64,000 nt of DNA from Bradyrhizobium sp. SRL28 (GTDB taxonomy: Bacteria; Pseudomonadota; Alphaproteobacteria; Rhizobiales; Xanthobacteraceae). Numbering within the stretch: the first letter of the stretch is position 1; each line of letters starts with the position of its first letter. Under the pieces are notes generated by a model. It was not told the origin of the DNA, did no database searches, and saw nothing but the letters and a program-made list of their open reading frames with translations. Below are positions 36,378-45,500 of the stretch, piece by piece. The translations under genes and the position numbers were made by a program. The DNA lies in contig NZ_JAHEAG010000002.1 of the NCBI RefSeq assembly GCF_018596315.1, forward strand, positions 496,001 through 560,000, read 5' to 3'.

Positions 36378-38102
36378 TCATTGCCTGAGCGTGAAGACAA
36401 CCAGCGCACCGGTATTCTTCGTCATGCTCTTGAAGGGCTCGCCAAAGAGCGCGACAAATTCGTCGCTCACCAGGCTGCCCCAGCCCGCCGGTACGGCGAT
36501 GTACTGCTTGCCGCCGGCCATGTAGCTGATGATGCCGGCGTTATGTCCCATGCCGTTGTTGCGCGACCAGAGCTCTTCGCCGGTGTCCGCATTGTAAGCG
36601 TGCACAACGCCTTCGGAATCGGGCACGAACACCAGATTGCCCGCGGTGGCCAGAACGCTGGCGAGCGGCGGGTACTTGTATTGCACCTCCCACTTCTTGG
36701 CGCCGGTGACCGGGTCGCGGGCGCTAAGATGACCACGGGCCGGTCCGTCCGGAGGCGCCACAGGCTTGAACGTGGCGCCGATGTTGAGCTGGGCCATCGG
36801 CTCCAGGATCGGCGTGGTCTTCTCGACGGTCAGCTCCATGCACCACTCCTGCCCGATCCGGTAGAAGAGCCCGTTCTTGGGGTTGTAGGCGCCAGAGTTC
36901 CAGCTGATGCCGCCCATGATCGCCGGGCACAACGGCGGCTCCACCTTGCCCTCCGGGAGGTCTCGGCGACCGATCAGTTCGCCGGTCTTCGGATCGATGC
37001 TCTTGACGAAGTTGATGTTCTTTACCAGCGGCCAGACGTTCTCGATCTTGGCGTTGGAACGATCATAGACAAAGATGTGTCCACCCTTGTTGGCGTGCAC
37101 GACGAGCTTCTTGCCGCCACGGTCGATCATGACGAACTCGCCCACGGAAGAGTCGAAGTCCCAGGCATCGTGCGGCAGCTCCTGATGGTAGAATTTGAGC
37201 TTGCCGGTATCGGGATCGAGCGCGATGACCGACGTCGTGTAGAGATTGTCGCCCGGCCGCGGTCCGCTCTTCTTCCAGTCCGCGCCCGCCCAGTCGTAGA
37301 GCGGCGCCGGGTTTCCGGTGCCCCACCACACCGAATTGGTTTCCGGGTCATAGGTTCCCGGCATCCAGCCGCCGCCGCCGCCGGTCCGCCAGGAGTCACC
37401 GCCCCAGGTCGCCTTGGCCTCTTCGGTACCGGCGACCGTGAAGAACTCCCATTTCTTCTGTCCGGTCTTGCCGTCCACGCCGAAGATCGGTCCGCGATGG
37501 GGCCATTCACCGCCCTGGGCGCCGATGATGACCATGTCCTTCACCACCAGCGGCGCGCCGGTGAAGCCAACTGTCATCTTCTTGGAATCCAGCAGCTTCG
37601 TATCCCACTGCTGCTTCCCGGTCTTCACGTCGAGCGCGATCAGGCGCCCATCGACCGTGCCGACGTAGAGATTGCCGTGTCCGATTGCGATGCCGCGGTT
37701 GTACGGCGAGTGCGTTTGCTTGGCGACCAGTTCCTCGTCGAGTTCCGGCGCGTAGGACCAGATTGTCTTGCCGGTCGCGCCGTCCAGTGCCCAGACACGG
37801 CTGTAGGAGCCCGAATAGTACAGCACGCCGCCGATGGCGAGTGGCGTCGACTGAATGCCGCGGGTGGCGCGCTCTGGAAAATGCATCCAGGCAATTTCAA
37901 GATTCTTGACGTTGCCGGCATTGATCTGGTCGAGGCCGCTGTAATGGTAGGACTTGTAGGTGCCGTGATAGGTCGGCCAGTCGTTCTGGGCCGCCTCGGC
38001 ATTCAGGGCCGCCGCGTCCTGCGCGCGCGTCGGCGAGACGGTGACTAGGGCAGCCACCGCCAGCGCGGCGCAGCCGACGAGATATCGTTCCTGGAAAGTC
38101 AT
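36378..38102 (-). CDS. PQQ-dependent alcohol dehydrogenase, lanthanide-type active site
   Basis: The 574-residue periplasmic quinoprotein has a signal peptide (to about residue 27) and an eight-bladed propeller with repeated W-docking blocks such as LDGATGKTIW and LDPDTGKLKF. Using methanol dehydrogenase as guide, the PQQ and metal residues are Glu199 (AQGGEWPHRG), Trp246, Asn264 (WWGTGNPAP) and catalytic Asp315 in PHDAWDFDS. Asp317, two residues on, is the extra acidic ligand seen in lanthanide enzymes such as XoxF and absent from calcium MxaF. The vicinal Cys-Cys pair usual in the family is missing: the matching region reads AKQTHSPYNRGIAI. GGGAGGA precedes the ATG at 38102. The substrate is unknown, probably an alcohol. 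Confidence 0.9.
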   Translation of the reverse strand: MTFQERYLVGCAALAVAALVTVSPTRAQDAAALNAEAAQNDWPTYHGTYKSYHYSGLDQINAGNVKNLEIAWMHFPERATRGIQSTPLAIGGVLYYSGSYSRVWALDGATGKTIWSYAPELDEELVAKQTHSPYNRGIAIGHGNLYVGTVDGRLIALDVKTGKQQWDTKLLDSKKMTVGFTGAPLVVKDMVIIGAQGGEWPHRGPIFGVDGKTGQKKWEFFTVAGTEEAKATWGGDSWRTGGGGGWMPGTYDPETNSVWWGTGNPAPLYDWAGADWKKSGPRPGDNLYTTSVIALDPDTGKLKFYHQELPHDAWDFDSSVGEFVMIDRGGKKLVVHANKGGHIFVYDRSNAKIENVWPLVKNINFVKSIDPKTGELIGRRDLPEGKVEPPLCPAIMGGISWNSGAYNPKNGLFYRIGQEWCMELTVEKTTPILEPMAQLNIGATFKPVAPPDGPARGHLSARDPVTGAKKWEVQYKYPPLASVLATAGNLVFVPDSEGVVHAYNADTGEELWSRNNGMGHNAGIISYMAGGKQYIAVPAGWGSLVSDEFVALFGEPFKSMTKNTGALVVFTLRQ

Positions 38103-38562
38103 CTGTATCCTCCCCTTCGTTTGTTGGTTGGGCCGAATTTTTGTCGCGACCCTTGCAGGATACTTTGGCGTCAGAACCTCATAGGGTCGGGAGTTCGAGA
38201 TCGATGGCATGAAGCGGCGGCACTGCCGTCGCGAGGAGACGGCAGTCCTTCGTATCGCCTGAATGGGAAGTCGTTTTCGAGAAAGGCGCCATTCAGGGCA
38301 GGGCGGCATATGCCGTCATGGCGAGGACTCGCCCGCCTCATCCTGCGCCCGGTGATGTCAGTGCAATGCACCATGACACGTTCCTCGATGCGCGCCCATT
38401 AGTTGACCGGATTGTTGTTTTTTTGTGGAGCGCCAGTCGGCAGAGGCAACCTTTAGCTGAAGACCCGGTCACTCCGGCCACGGCGCGCGGGAGCGCCGGT
38501 GAGAGCGCTTGCGCAAGCCCGTAATTCCGATCGTCGTAGGCCAATGAAAGCCGAGCAGGTCC
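38103..38562. other. Leader and intergenic region upstream of the PQQ dehydrogenase, with two hairpins
   Basis: No gene is visible in these 460 bases. ACTGCCGTC (38222-38230) pairs with GACGGCAGT (38238-38246) around 7 nt. CCTGAATGG (38258-38266) pairs with CCATTCAGG (38289-38297) around 22 nt. Both lie 120-195 bases ahead of the dehydrogenase ATG, so they may be in its leader or mark the end of the opposite gene unit. Confidence 0.45.
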
Positions 38563-39570
38563 TCAGCCAAGGAGCGATCGGTACAAGTCCAGATATCGAT
38601 CGGCCATCCGGTCTACCGTAAAACGCTCGGACACCACAGCTCGGCATGCGGCGCGATCAATTTCGTCGATACGGCTGATCGCATTTGCGGCTTCATCGAC
38701 GTTGTTGACCAGGAAGCCAGTCACGCCATCGTCGATCAACTCGGGCATCGATCCGCGGTTGCAGGCGATCACCGGCGTGCCGCAGGCGAGCGCCTCCACG
38801 ACCGATAATCCGAACGGCTCGTCGAAATTGATAAGATGGAGCAGCGCGCGCGCGGAGCCCAGGGCGTTCGTGCGGGCCGCTCCGCCCACCGGGCCGTGAT
38901 AGACCACGGAACGCTCGTTTAGCGCGGGCACGACCTGTTCGTTATGATACTCCTGATCCTGGACGATACCGGCCATGACCAGCCGCCGACCCGCTCGCCC
39001 TGCCGCCGCAATCGCCTCGGCCGCCCCCTTGTCCGGGTGGATGCGGCCGAAGAACAGCAGGTCTTCGCTGCCGTGCGGGTCGAAGGGAAAGTCCTCCAGC
39101 CGGATACCGTGGTGGATTGTTGCTGCATAGCGCAGCGCCGGATGGCGATCGGCATCGCTGATCGCGACATAATGGACGCGATCCTCGTATGCCTTGAAGG
39201 CGGGGATGATGCGTTCCGAGGAGAAGCCGTGGATCGTCGTCACCACCGGTGTCTCCACCAGCCGCGAGAATGCGAGCGGCACGAAATCGGCATGGTTGTG
39301 AATGAGGTCGAACTCACCGGCGCGCTCGAATACATGGGCGACGTGGAGCATCTCCCATACCTTGGCGTCGATAGTGGGGTCCTCGGAATAGGGCGCCGGG
39401 CAGACACCGGCCAGTTTGCCCGCCGTCCGGCTATCCTTCGTGGCGAACAAGGTGACGTCGATGCCGCGCGCCACCAGCGCCTCGGTCAACAGGCTCGTCA
39501 CCAACTCCCATGGACCATAATGGCGCGGCGGCGTGCGCCAGGAGATCGGAGCTAGCATGGCAATACGCAC
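38563..39570 (-). CDS. GT4-type glycosyltransferase
   Basis: The 335-residue protein has the GT-B fold of family 4. It starts RIAMLAPISWRTPPRHYGPW, shows DLIHNHADFVPLAF and TTIHGFSSERIIPAF in the N-terminal domain, and has LLFFGRIHPDKGAAEAI at the nucleotide-binding hinge. The retaining-enzyme motif EPFGLSVVEALACGTPVIA is present, with the two Glu that hold the sugar nucleotide. No membrane segment is visible. The GTG at 39570 has AAAGGA eight bases ahead; the longer frame upstream lies inside the preceding gene. It follows the alpha-glucosidase gene by 23 bases, suggesting one glucan or glucoside unit. Confidence 0.88.
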   Translation of the reverse strand: MRIAMLAPISWRTPPRHYGPWELVTSLLTEALVARGIDVTLFATKDSRTAGKLAGVCPAPYSEDPTIDAKVWEMLHVAHVFERAGEFDLIHNHADFVPLAFSRLVETPVVTTIHGFSSERIIPAFKAYEDRVHYVAISDADRHPALRYAATIHHGIRLEDFPFDPHGSEDLLFFGRIHPDKGAAEAIAAAGRAGRRLVMAGIVQDQEYHNEQVVPALNERSVVYHGPVGGAARTNALGSARALLHLINFDEPFGLSVVEALACGTPVIACNRGSMPELIDDGVTGFLVNNVDEAANAISRIDEIDRAACRAVVSERFTVDRMADRYLDLYRSLLG

Positions 39571-39593
39571 GCGATTGTCCTTTGTTGCTTTCG

Positions 39594-41207
39594 TTAATCG
39601 GCCAGCAGGATCAGGCCTTCGTCCGCCCCTAGCAGCACGGCACCGCCTCCGGCCAGCGCTGCGTCGGCGACAGTGGACAGGAGCGTCCGGCAATCGCTCG
39701 CCCAGTCCGGCAGCTTCAGGCGATGCGAATGTGTCCCGAGATTGAGTGCTACGATCAATCGCTCGGCGCCGTGCCGACGCTCATAGGCCAGTACATCGCC
39801 CTCCGCGTCCAGCAGCGTCAAGTCGCCGATCGCCAACGCCGGATGTGCGCGCCTGACCGCCAGCAATCGGCGATAAAGCGCCAGGATCGAATGAGGCTCC
39901 AGCGCCATCCGCGCAACGTTGCGAATAGGCCAGTCGTCATTGAGCGGCAGCCACGGCTTCGCCGTGGTGAAGCCGGCATTCTCGCTGCCGTCCCACGGCA
40001 TCGGCGTGCGGACCGGATCGCGGCCCAAGGCAAGCCCGGGCTCGCGCAGCTCGCGCGGATCCTGAACCTGGGCCGGCGGGATCGCGACATCGCTCAAGCC
40101 CAACTCGTCTCCGTAGTAGAGAGTAGGGGTGCCGCGGAGCGTCAGCAGCAGCATCGCTGCGACGCGGGCCTGCGCCTGCCCACGCCTAGCCGCGACGCGC
40201 GGCCGGTCATGGTTGCCGAGCACCCAATTCGGCCAAGCGCCTGGCGGAAGCGCCGCCTCATAGTTGGCGATCAGCGTCGCGAGGGAGCGCGCCTCCCACG
40301 ATGCATCGATGAGCTGGAAGTTGAAGGGCAGGTGCACCTCTGCCCGTTCCCGGCCGTAGTAGCGCAGCAGCCGATCGACCGGCAGATAGATCTCGCCGAT
40401 CAGCACGCGTTCGCCCCGTCCACTGGCGCCATAACTATCGGCGATGGCGCGCATGTCGGCGGAGATCTCGTGCACCTCGGGCTGGTCGGTCGAATGGAGC
40501 TGGAGCACGCGGTGCATATCGCCCAACGCCGGCTGATGGGCAGGGTTGGGCGGATTGTCGGGGAAGTCTGCCGCCTTGACCAGGTGCCACAGCACGTCGA
40601 TGCGGAAGCCGTCCACGCCTCGGTCGAACCAGAAACGCATTACGTCGTACATCGCAGCCTGCACGGCCGGATTACGCCAGTTGAGGTCCGCCTGCTCCTT
40701 CAAGAAGGCGTGGTAGTAATATTGGCTGGTGGTCTTGTCCCACTCCCATGCCGAGCCGCCGAAATCGCTGATCCAGTTGTTGGGCGGCCCGCCATCCGGC
40801 GCGGGATCGCGCCAGATGTACCAGTCCCGTTTCGGATTGTCGCGCGAGGCGCGGCTCTCGACGAACCAGGGATGCCGGTCGGATGTGTGGTTGGGCACGA
40901 AGTCGAGCAAAATCTTGAGCCCGCGCGCATGAGCTTGTGCAAGCAGACTGTCAAAATCGGCGAGCCCGCCGAAGCGCGAATCGACGTCGCAATAATCGGC
41001 GACGTCATAGCCGAAATCAGCCATCGGCGAGGGGTAGATGGGTGAGATCCAGATAGCGTCGACGCCAAGGCTGGCTAGATAGTCCAGCCGCCGCTCGATC
41101 CCCTTGAGGTCACCCATGCCGTCGGCGTTCGTATCTTGAAAGGAGCGCGGGTAGATCTGGTAGATCACACCCGTCTGCCACCAGAGAACTCCGAAAGAGG
41201 CCGTCAC
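39594..41207 (-). CDS. GH13 alpha-glucosidase
   Basis: The 537-residue cytoplasmic enzyme begins LWWQTGVIYQIYPRSFQDTN, the standard opening of oligo-1,6- and alpha-glucosidases. It carries the GH13 triad: nucleophile Asp in VDGFRIDVLWH, acid/base Glu in VLIGEIYLP and the third Asp in VLGNHDRPRVA. The calcium-independent QIYPRSF and DFVPNHTSDRHPWF blocks agree. It would release glucose from alpha-glucosides or trehalose-related sugars. I favour the GTG at 41207, 12 bases after the stop of the preceding 63-residue gene with TAAGG upstream; a GTG at 41255 would overlap that gene by 37 bases. Confidence 0.88.
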   Translation of the reverse strand: MTASFGVLWWQTGVIYQIYPRSFQDTNADGMGDLKGIERRLDYLASLGVDAIWISPIYPSPMADFGYDVADYCDVDSRFGGLADFDSLLAQAHARGLKILLDFVPNHTSDRHPWFVESRASRDNPKRDWYIWRDPAPDGGPPNNWISDFGGSAWEWDKTTSQYYYHAFLKEQADLNWRNPAVQAAMYDVMRFWFDRGVDGFRIDVLWHLVKAADFPDNPPNPAHQPALGDMHRVLQLHSTDQPEVHEISADMRAIADSYGASGRGERVLIGEIYLPVDRLLRYYGRERAEVHLPFNFQLIDASWEARSLATLIANYEAALPPGAWPNWVLGNHDRPRVAARRGQAQARVAAMLLLTLRGTPTLYYGDELGLSDVAIPPAQVQDPRELREPGLALGRDPVRTPMPWDGSENAGFTTAKPWLPLNDDWPIRNVARMALEPHSILALYRRLLAVRRAHPALAIGDLTLLDAEGDVLAYERRHGAERLIVALNLGTHSHRLKLPDWASDCRTLLSTVADAALAGGGAVLLGADEGLILLAD

Positions 41208-41218
41208 CCGAGGGGGCC

Positions 41219-41410
41219 TTACTGCGGCGCTTGCAGGCCGGGAGACGAAAGCCACTCATTCACATGGGAAGCGGTTACAGCTTGGCGAGCTTTTCTGATC
41301 CTGGCGTCGCGCAACGGACCCGGCGGGAGTTCATTAGCCTCCTCCTTGAGGCGCATGGCCTCCGGCATTAGACGGTCTTGCAACGGTGCTTTGGGCTGGA
41401 TGCGAGACAT
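41219..41410 (-). CDS. Conserved 63-residue protein, unknown function
   Basis: The product is mostly helical and charged, without a signal peptide: MSRIQPKAPLQDRLMPEAM, a Glu-rich helix, then PPGPLRDARIRKARQ and a C-terminal ASHVNEWLSSPGLQAP. I recall similar PGPxRDxxxRKARQ...WLxSPGLQ proteins as a widespread small family in rhizobia, without assigned function. GGAGAGCC precedes the ATG. It is the first gene of the minus-strand unit with the alpha-glucosidase and the GT4 enzyme. A much longer open frame continues upstream, but without a site or recognisable protein. Confidence 0.72.
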   Translation of the reverse strand: MSRIQPKAPLQDRLMPEAMRLKEEANELPPGPLRDARIRKARQAVTASHVNEWLSSPGLQAPQ

Positions 41411-41916
41411 GGTGGCTCTCCGAACGGGCGGGAGCACAACACTCTCAGTCACCGATGGAAGCCGAAGACGGGGCGGTGATGGAACCAGTAGACTCCCTTT
41501 ATGTTCGGTTGCCAACCTAAGAAACTTGAACTCGTCCAAACGGAGGGAAGCTGCCCGCAGCTTAGGACAATCTGGGGTCGAAAGGGACGGGTATCCGACG
41601 ACCGGTGCCGGCCGAAACAGGCTACTTTGCGTGGTAGGGGCGTAAACCCACAAGTTCCGCCTCGCTTGTCGCAGGACGGCAACAGCTTCATTATTTCTTG
41701 GGTGGAACAGAACATCTTGACTCCACACGCATCCCGGTTTGGATCAGTCTCTTGAAGCCGGGGGTCGGCGGATCGAAGTTACCCGGCTGGCCGCGGGGCG
41801 CGAATGCCCGCGGCATTTCATGTTAGGACTGTGGGACTGTGCTCGGAAGCCTGGGCTGAAGCCTTGAGTGGCAAACATTCCGATGCGATGATCTGACATT
41901 GTGAGGAGTAGCGCAA
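41411..41916. other. Intergenic region between divergent units
   Basis: These 506 bases hold no convincing gene. A hairpin GCCGCGGG (41790-41797)/CCCGCGGC (41807-41814) with a 9-nt loop is the only clear structure. Base composition between 41500 and 41700 is less GC-rich than in the flanking genes. Short open frames on both strands lack start signals. Confidence 0.45.
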
Positions 41917-42474
41917 ATGAGTTTCATCGGCGCAAACGACCATCCCAACCCCGATAGCCCGGACGATCCGCTGTACTACGCACCGCGCTCGGAGCGCAGC
42001 AGGGCGAACGCACGATCTAACGCGCCACCGCAGACGAGATCAGAGCCTCCCATTCCCGCTTTGTCTCGTTTTGATGAAATGCGCGAGGAAGCCTTCGCCA
42101 AATTCACCCGTCCGTTGGAGTCCCAGTTCGTTTACGAACGCCGTCCGCGGCGCGGACTGCTCGCCACTGCGGGCGCAATTGCCGTAGCGATCGGCGCCAC
42201 CGTGATCCTGGCGCTCGTTTTGTTCAACGCGTTTCCAAGATCAAAAAGTGATCCGTCGGAACTCGCCGTTTCGATTTCGACTCCGGCATTGGCTACGCCG
42301 GCGCCAGTGGCGTCCGAAGACGGCCAAGCACTGCTTCAAGGATTCAAGCAGTTTCAAAGAACGCAAGGAAGCGAAGACCCGGCTGTTTCCGACCCCGCCT
42401 TGGCTGGAACGGCTAAAGAAGCACCCGAAAAACCCCTGCTTGAAAAGTTCATGCAGTGGCAGCAAAGGAAATAG
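41917..42474 (+). CDS. Unknown single-pass membrane protein
   Basis: The 185-residue protein has a disordered, Pro- and Ser-rich cytoplasmic N-terminus (about 1-75) containing FDEMREEAFAKFTRP. One membrane helix follows (about 82-108, GLLATAGAIAVAIGATVILAL), then a Ser-, Ala- and Pro-rich outer part with repeated elements FKQFQRT and FMQWQQRK. Those two aromatic-Gln motifs (LLQGFKQFQ and LLEKFMQWQ) resemble each other and may be a duplicated short helix. GTGAGGAG lies nine bases ahead of the ATG. I know similar proteins in bradyrhizobia only as hypothetical. It converges on the cyclase gene 45 bases away. Confidence 0.75.
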   Translation: MSFIGANDHPNPDSPDDPLYYAPRSERSRANARSNAPPQTRSEPPIPALSRFDEMREEAFAKFTRPLESQFVYERRPRRGLLATAGAIAVAIGATVILALVLFNAFPRSKSDPSELAVSISTPALATPAPVASEDGQALLQGFKQFQRTQGSEDPAVSDPALAGTAKEAPEKPLLEKFMQWQQRK

Positions 42475-42519
42475 CGTCAGGAACAGCCAGAACCGGAACT
42501 TCGTCGCCGGATGGCCTTA

Positions 42520-45500
42520 TCAATGAAGATCGCTAAGCAACGCCTTGGCCTTTCGAAGGTCGCTTGTGTCAAAACCTTCGGTAAACCAATCGTAGATGGG
42601 GGCGAGGAGGTCACGTGCCGTCTGCCGTTTGCCCTGATCGCTTAGGAGTCGCGCCAGGCTCATGGCCGCGCGCAATTCCCACGACTTTGCCTGCTGTGCT
42701 CGCGCAAGGATCAGGGAGCGTTCGAAACAGGCTTGCGCCTTTGCCACGTCCCGCTGCGGCGACTTGAGCGCGATTTCACCGGCAACGCGATGAGCCTCAG
42801 CCTCGCACCATCTTTCCTTGGTTGCGTGCATCGCCGTCATTGCCTCGTCGATGCAGCGCCAGGCATCATCGAACTGGCCCGAATCTGCATGGGCGATTGC
42901 CAACATGAACTCCTGCTCCGGCGTAAATATCGTCGATCCGGCCGATCGCCATAAATCAATACCCGACGTGACGATCTCGACCGCCTTCGTGGCTTCCCCC
43001 GTGAGGGTCAGGATATAGCCCCGCCGTAACACCCCTTCCGCCTTTCGAAACGGGGCACCTTTCTGCTCGGCCAAGACGACAAGTTCCTCGAGGTGCTCGT
43101 TTGCCGCGTCGTAATTCCCGCAGTAGGTATTAACAAGAATGGGGAAATTCAGCGTAAACATCAACGTGGCAGCATGGTCGATCTGGCGCGCTTCCGCCAG
43201 CGCGCAGTCTGCATCGTCGAGCGCAGCCTCAGGGTAACCGAGCAGCCACGAGGCCATTGAACGAAAGGCCAAGCACGTTACCCGGAGGTCCTGGCCAAAT
43301 CGCGTCATCAATCGCCGGTGCTCGGCGGGGCGGTAAAGGGCGAGGGCTTCATTGTAGTGTGCTCGGGCCTCAACGATGTCCCCTACAAGCGCGAGCGTAC
43401 TCGCCATGGTGCGGTGTCCGATCATGAGCGGTACCGCCGCTCCCTCCTTCTCACCAAGCACAAGAAACCGCGCTGCGAGCTCTCGCGCAACGTCACCATT
43501 GAAGTTTATGAAATTGACGATCCACTGGCCAAAGAGGGCTGAGAGCAGCAACGAAGGATCATCGGGAGGTTCTCCGAGCCGTTCCGCTTGCTCGATCAAT
43601 GCTCTCACCTGAGCTACGGCAGCCTTCGTTTCGGGCGCGCCATATCCCTTGACATGCATGAGCGTGTTCAAGAGCGCGACTTGTAAGATGATCTGCTCGC
43701 GTCGCAGGTCGGACGTGCTGGGCAAGGTTTCGATTTGCTCCAGAGCCTGGCCGAGTTGTTCCGCGGCTTCGACCAGCGCCGAACGCTCCTGTGACCGTTG
43801 TCCCGCCTTGCCCCACAGGCGCGCTGACTTCTCGATGAGGTCGGCCTTTGTACAGTGGCGCGCCAGCAGCTCGGGCTGGCTCTCGGCGATTTCCGGGAAC
43901 TGACTTTCGAGGATTTCGGCGATGCGCGCATGCAGCGCGCGCCTGGGCTCCCGCAGCAGTGTACTGTAGGCTACGTCCTGCACCAGCGCATGCTTGAACA
44001 GGTAGCTCGCGTGCGGCGGGGTGCCGTGTCGAAACAACAGACCCGCCGCAATGAGCCGGTCGAGGTCGGAGTCGAGTTCTTCCTTCTTTCGCACGAGCGC
44101 GGCCAGCAACATGTGGGGAAATGCCCGGCCTATCGCTGCGCCAACCTGCGCCACGTTCTTTGCCGGCCCGAGCCGATCGAGCCGCGACATCAGCGAAGCC
44201 TGCAGGCTTGCCGGAACCGCCACAACAGGCGTTGGTCCCGCTGCGAAGGCGCGCTGCGCATCACTCTCACCCTCCGCATCCAGCACCGCCTTCGTCATCT
44301 CCTCGGCGAACAGCGGAATGCCGTCGGTGCGCTCAATGATGTCCCGGCGGACGCCCGCCGGCAACGATCGGTTGCCGACGACTCTCTCGATCAGGAAATC
44401 GATGTCGCACGGCGCCAGCCGATGAAGGGTCAGCTCGGTCACATGCGGCCGTCCGGTCAAGGACGGGCTGAATTCCGGCCTGAAAGTAACCAGTATCAAG
44501 AGCCGGTGGCTCACGGCCAAATCCACCGCCCGGGCGAACAATTCGAGGCTGGTTGGATCGGCCCAATGCGCATCTTCGAAAATCACCAGCACGGGATTGA
44601 TCCGCGCCAGCGCCTCGAGTTGCGAACCAAGCGCTTTCAGCGTTTTCTGACGACGGAGCTGCGGCTCTACTTCAACCGGCGGGTAGCGTCCATCGTTGGG
44701 CAGCGACAGCATTTCGGCAAACAGCGCCGCATCCTGGGGTGGCGTCGAGCTTTGCGCCAGCAGCGCGTCAAGCTTGTCCATTTTCACTTGCTGGCTGTCA
44801 TCGTGAGCAAAGCGAGCGGCGCGCAGCGTCTCGCCGATCACCGGATAGAGCGTGCTGTCGGTATGCTGCGGCGAGCAGAAGCAACGCAGGCGTATGTGCG
44901 GCTCACGCGCAAGCTGTTCCAGCAGTGCGACGGCGAGCCGTGATTTGCCGATCCCCGCTTCACCCGAAAGCAGCACCACCTGACCTTCGCCACTCCTGGC
45001 CCGCTTCCATCGGCTCAGAATTAGCTCCATTTCTTCATCACGACCGATCAGCGGCAGCAAATCGCTACTTTGGAGAGCGTGCGATCGGCTGGTCACCGCT
45101 GTCTTGCCAGCGACTTGCCAGGCGGCGACCGGCTTTGCGAGTCCCTTGATCTCGACTTTACCGAGATCGAGATACTCGAATTGCGGCCCCGCGATCGTCT
45201 TGGTGCGACCCGAGATAACAACGGCGCCGGGTTGTGCGAGCGACTGCAGTCGGGCGGCAAGATTCGGGGTGTCGCCGAGGATGCCATGCTCCTCGGAAAT
45301 CGCGCTGTCCGACATGTCGCCGACAAGCGCTACGCCAGTTGCAACACCGATGCGCGCGCTCAATTTCTCTTTCGCGGGCAAGGCGGCGACTGCCTCCACT
45401 ATTGCGAGGCTGGCTTGAACGGCGCGTTCCGGGTCGTCTTCGTGCGCGTGAGGATAGCCAAAGTATACCACCGCGCCGTCGCCATGATGTCGCGCGACAA

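Noticed and set aside
35769..38048. A 759-codon open frame on the plus strand
   Set aside because: It is the shadow of the MxaJ-like, cytochrome c and PQQ dehydrogenase genes on the other strand; no motifs and no ribosome-binding site.
30883..38536. A shared 14-mer AATTCCGATCGTCG near 30886 and 38523
   Set aside because: Only 14 bases match and the flanks differ. It is too short to call a repeat without a genome-wide search.
41411..41728. Upstream extension of the 63-residue gene to 169 codons
   Set aside because: The extension has no recognisable protein, while a good ribosome-binding site stands before the ATG at 41410.
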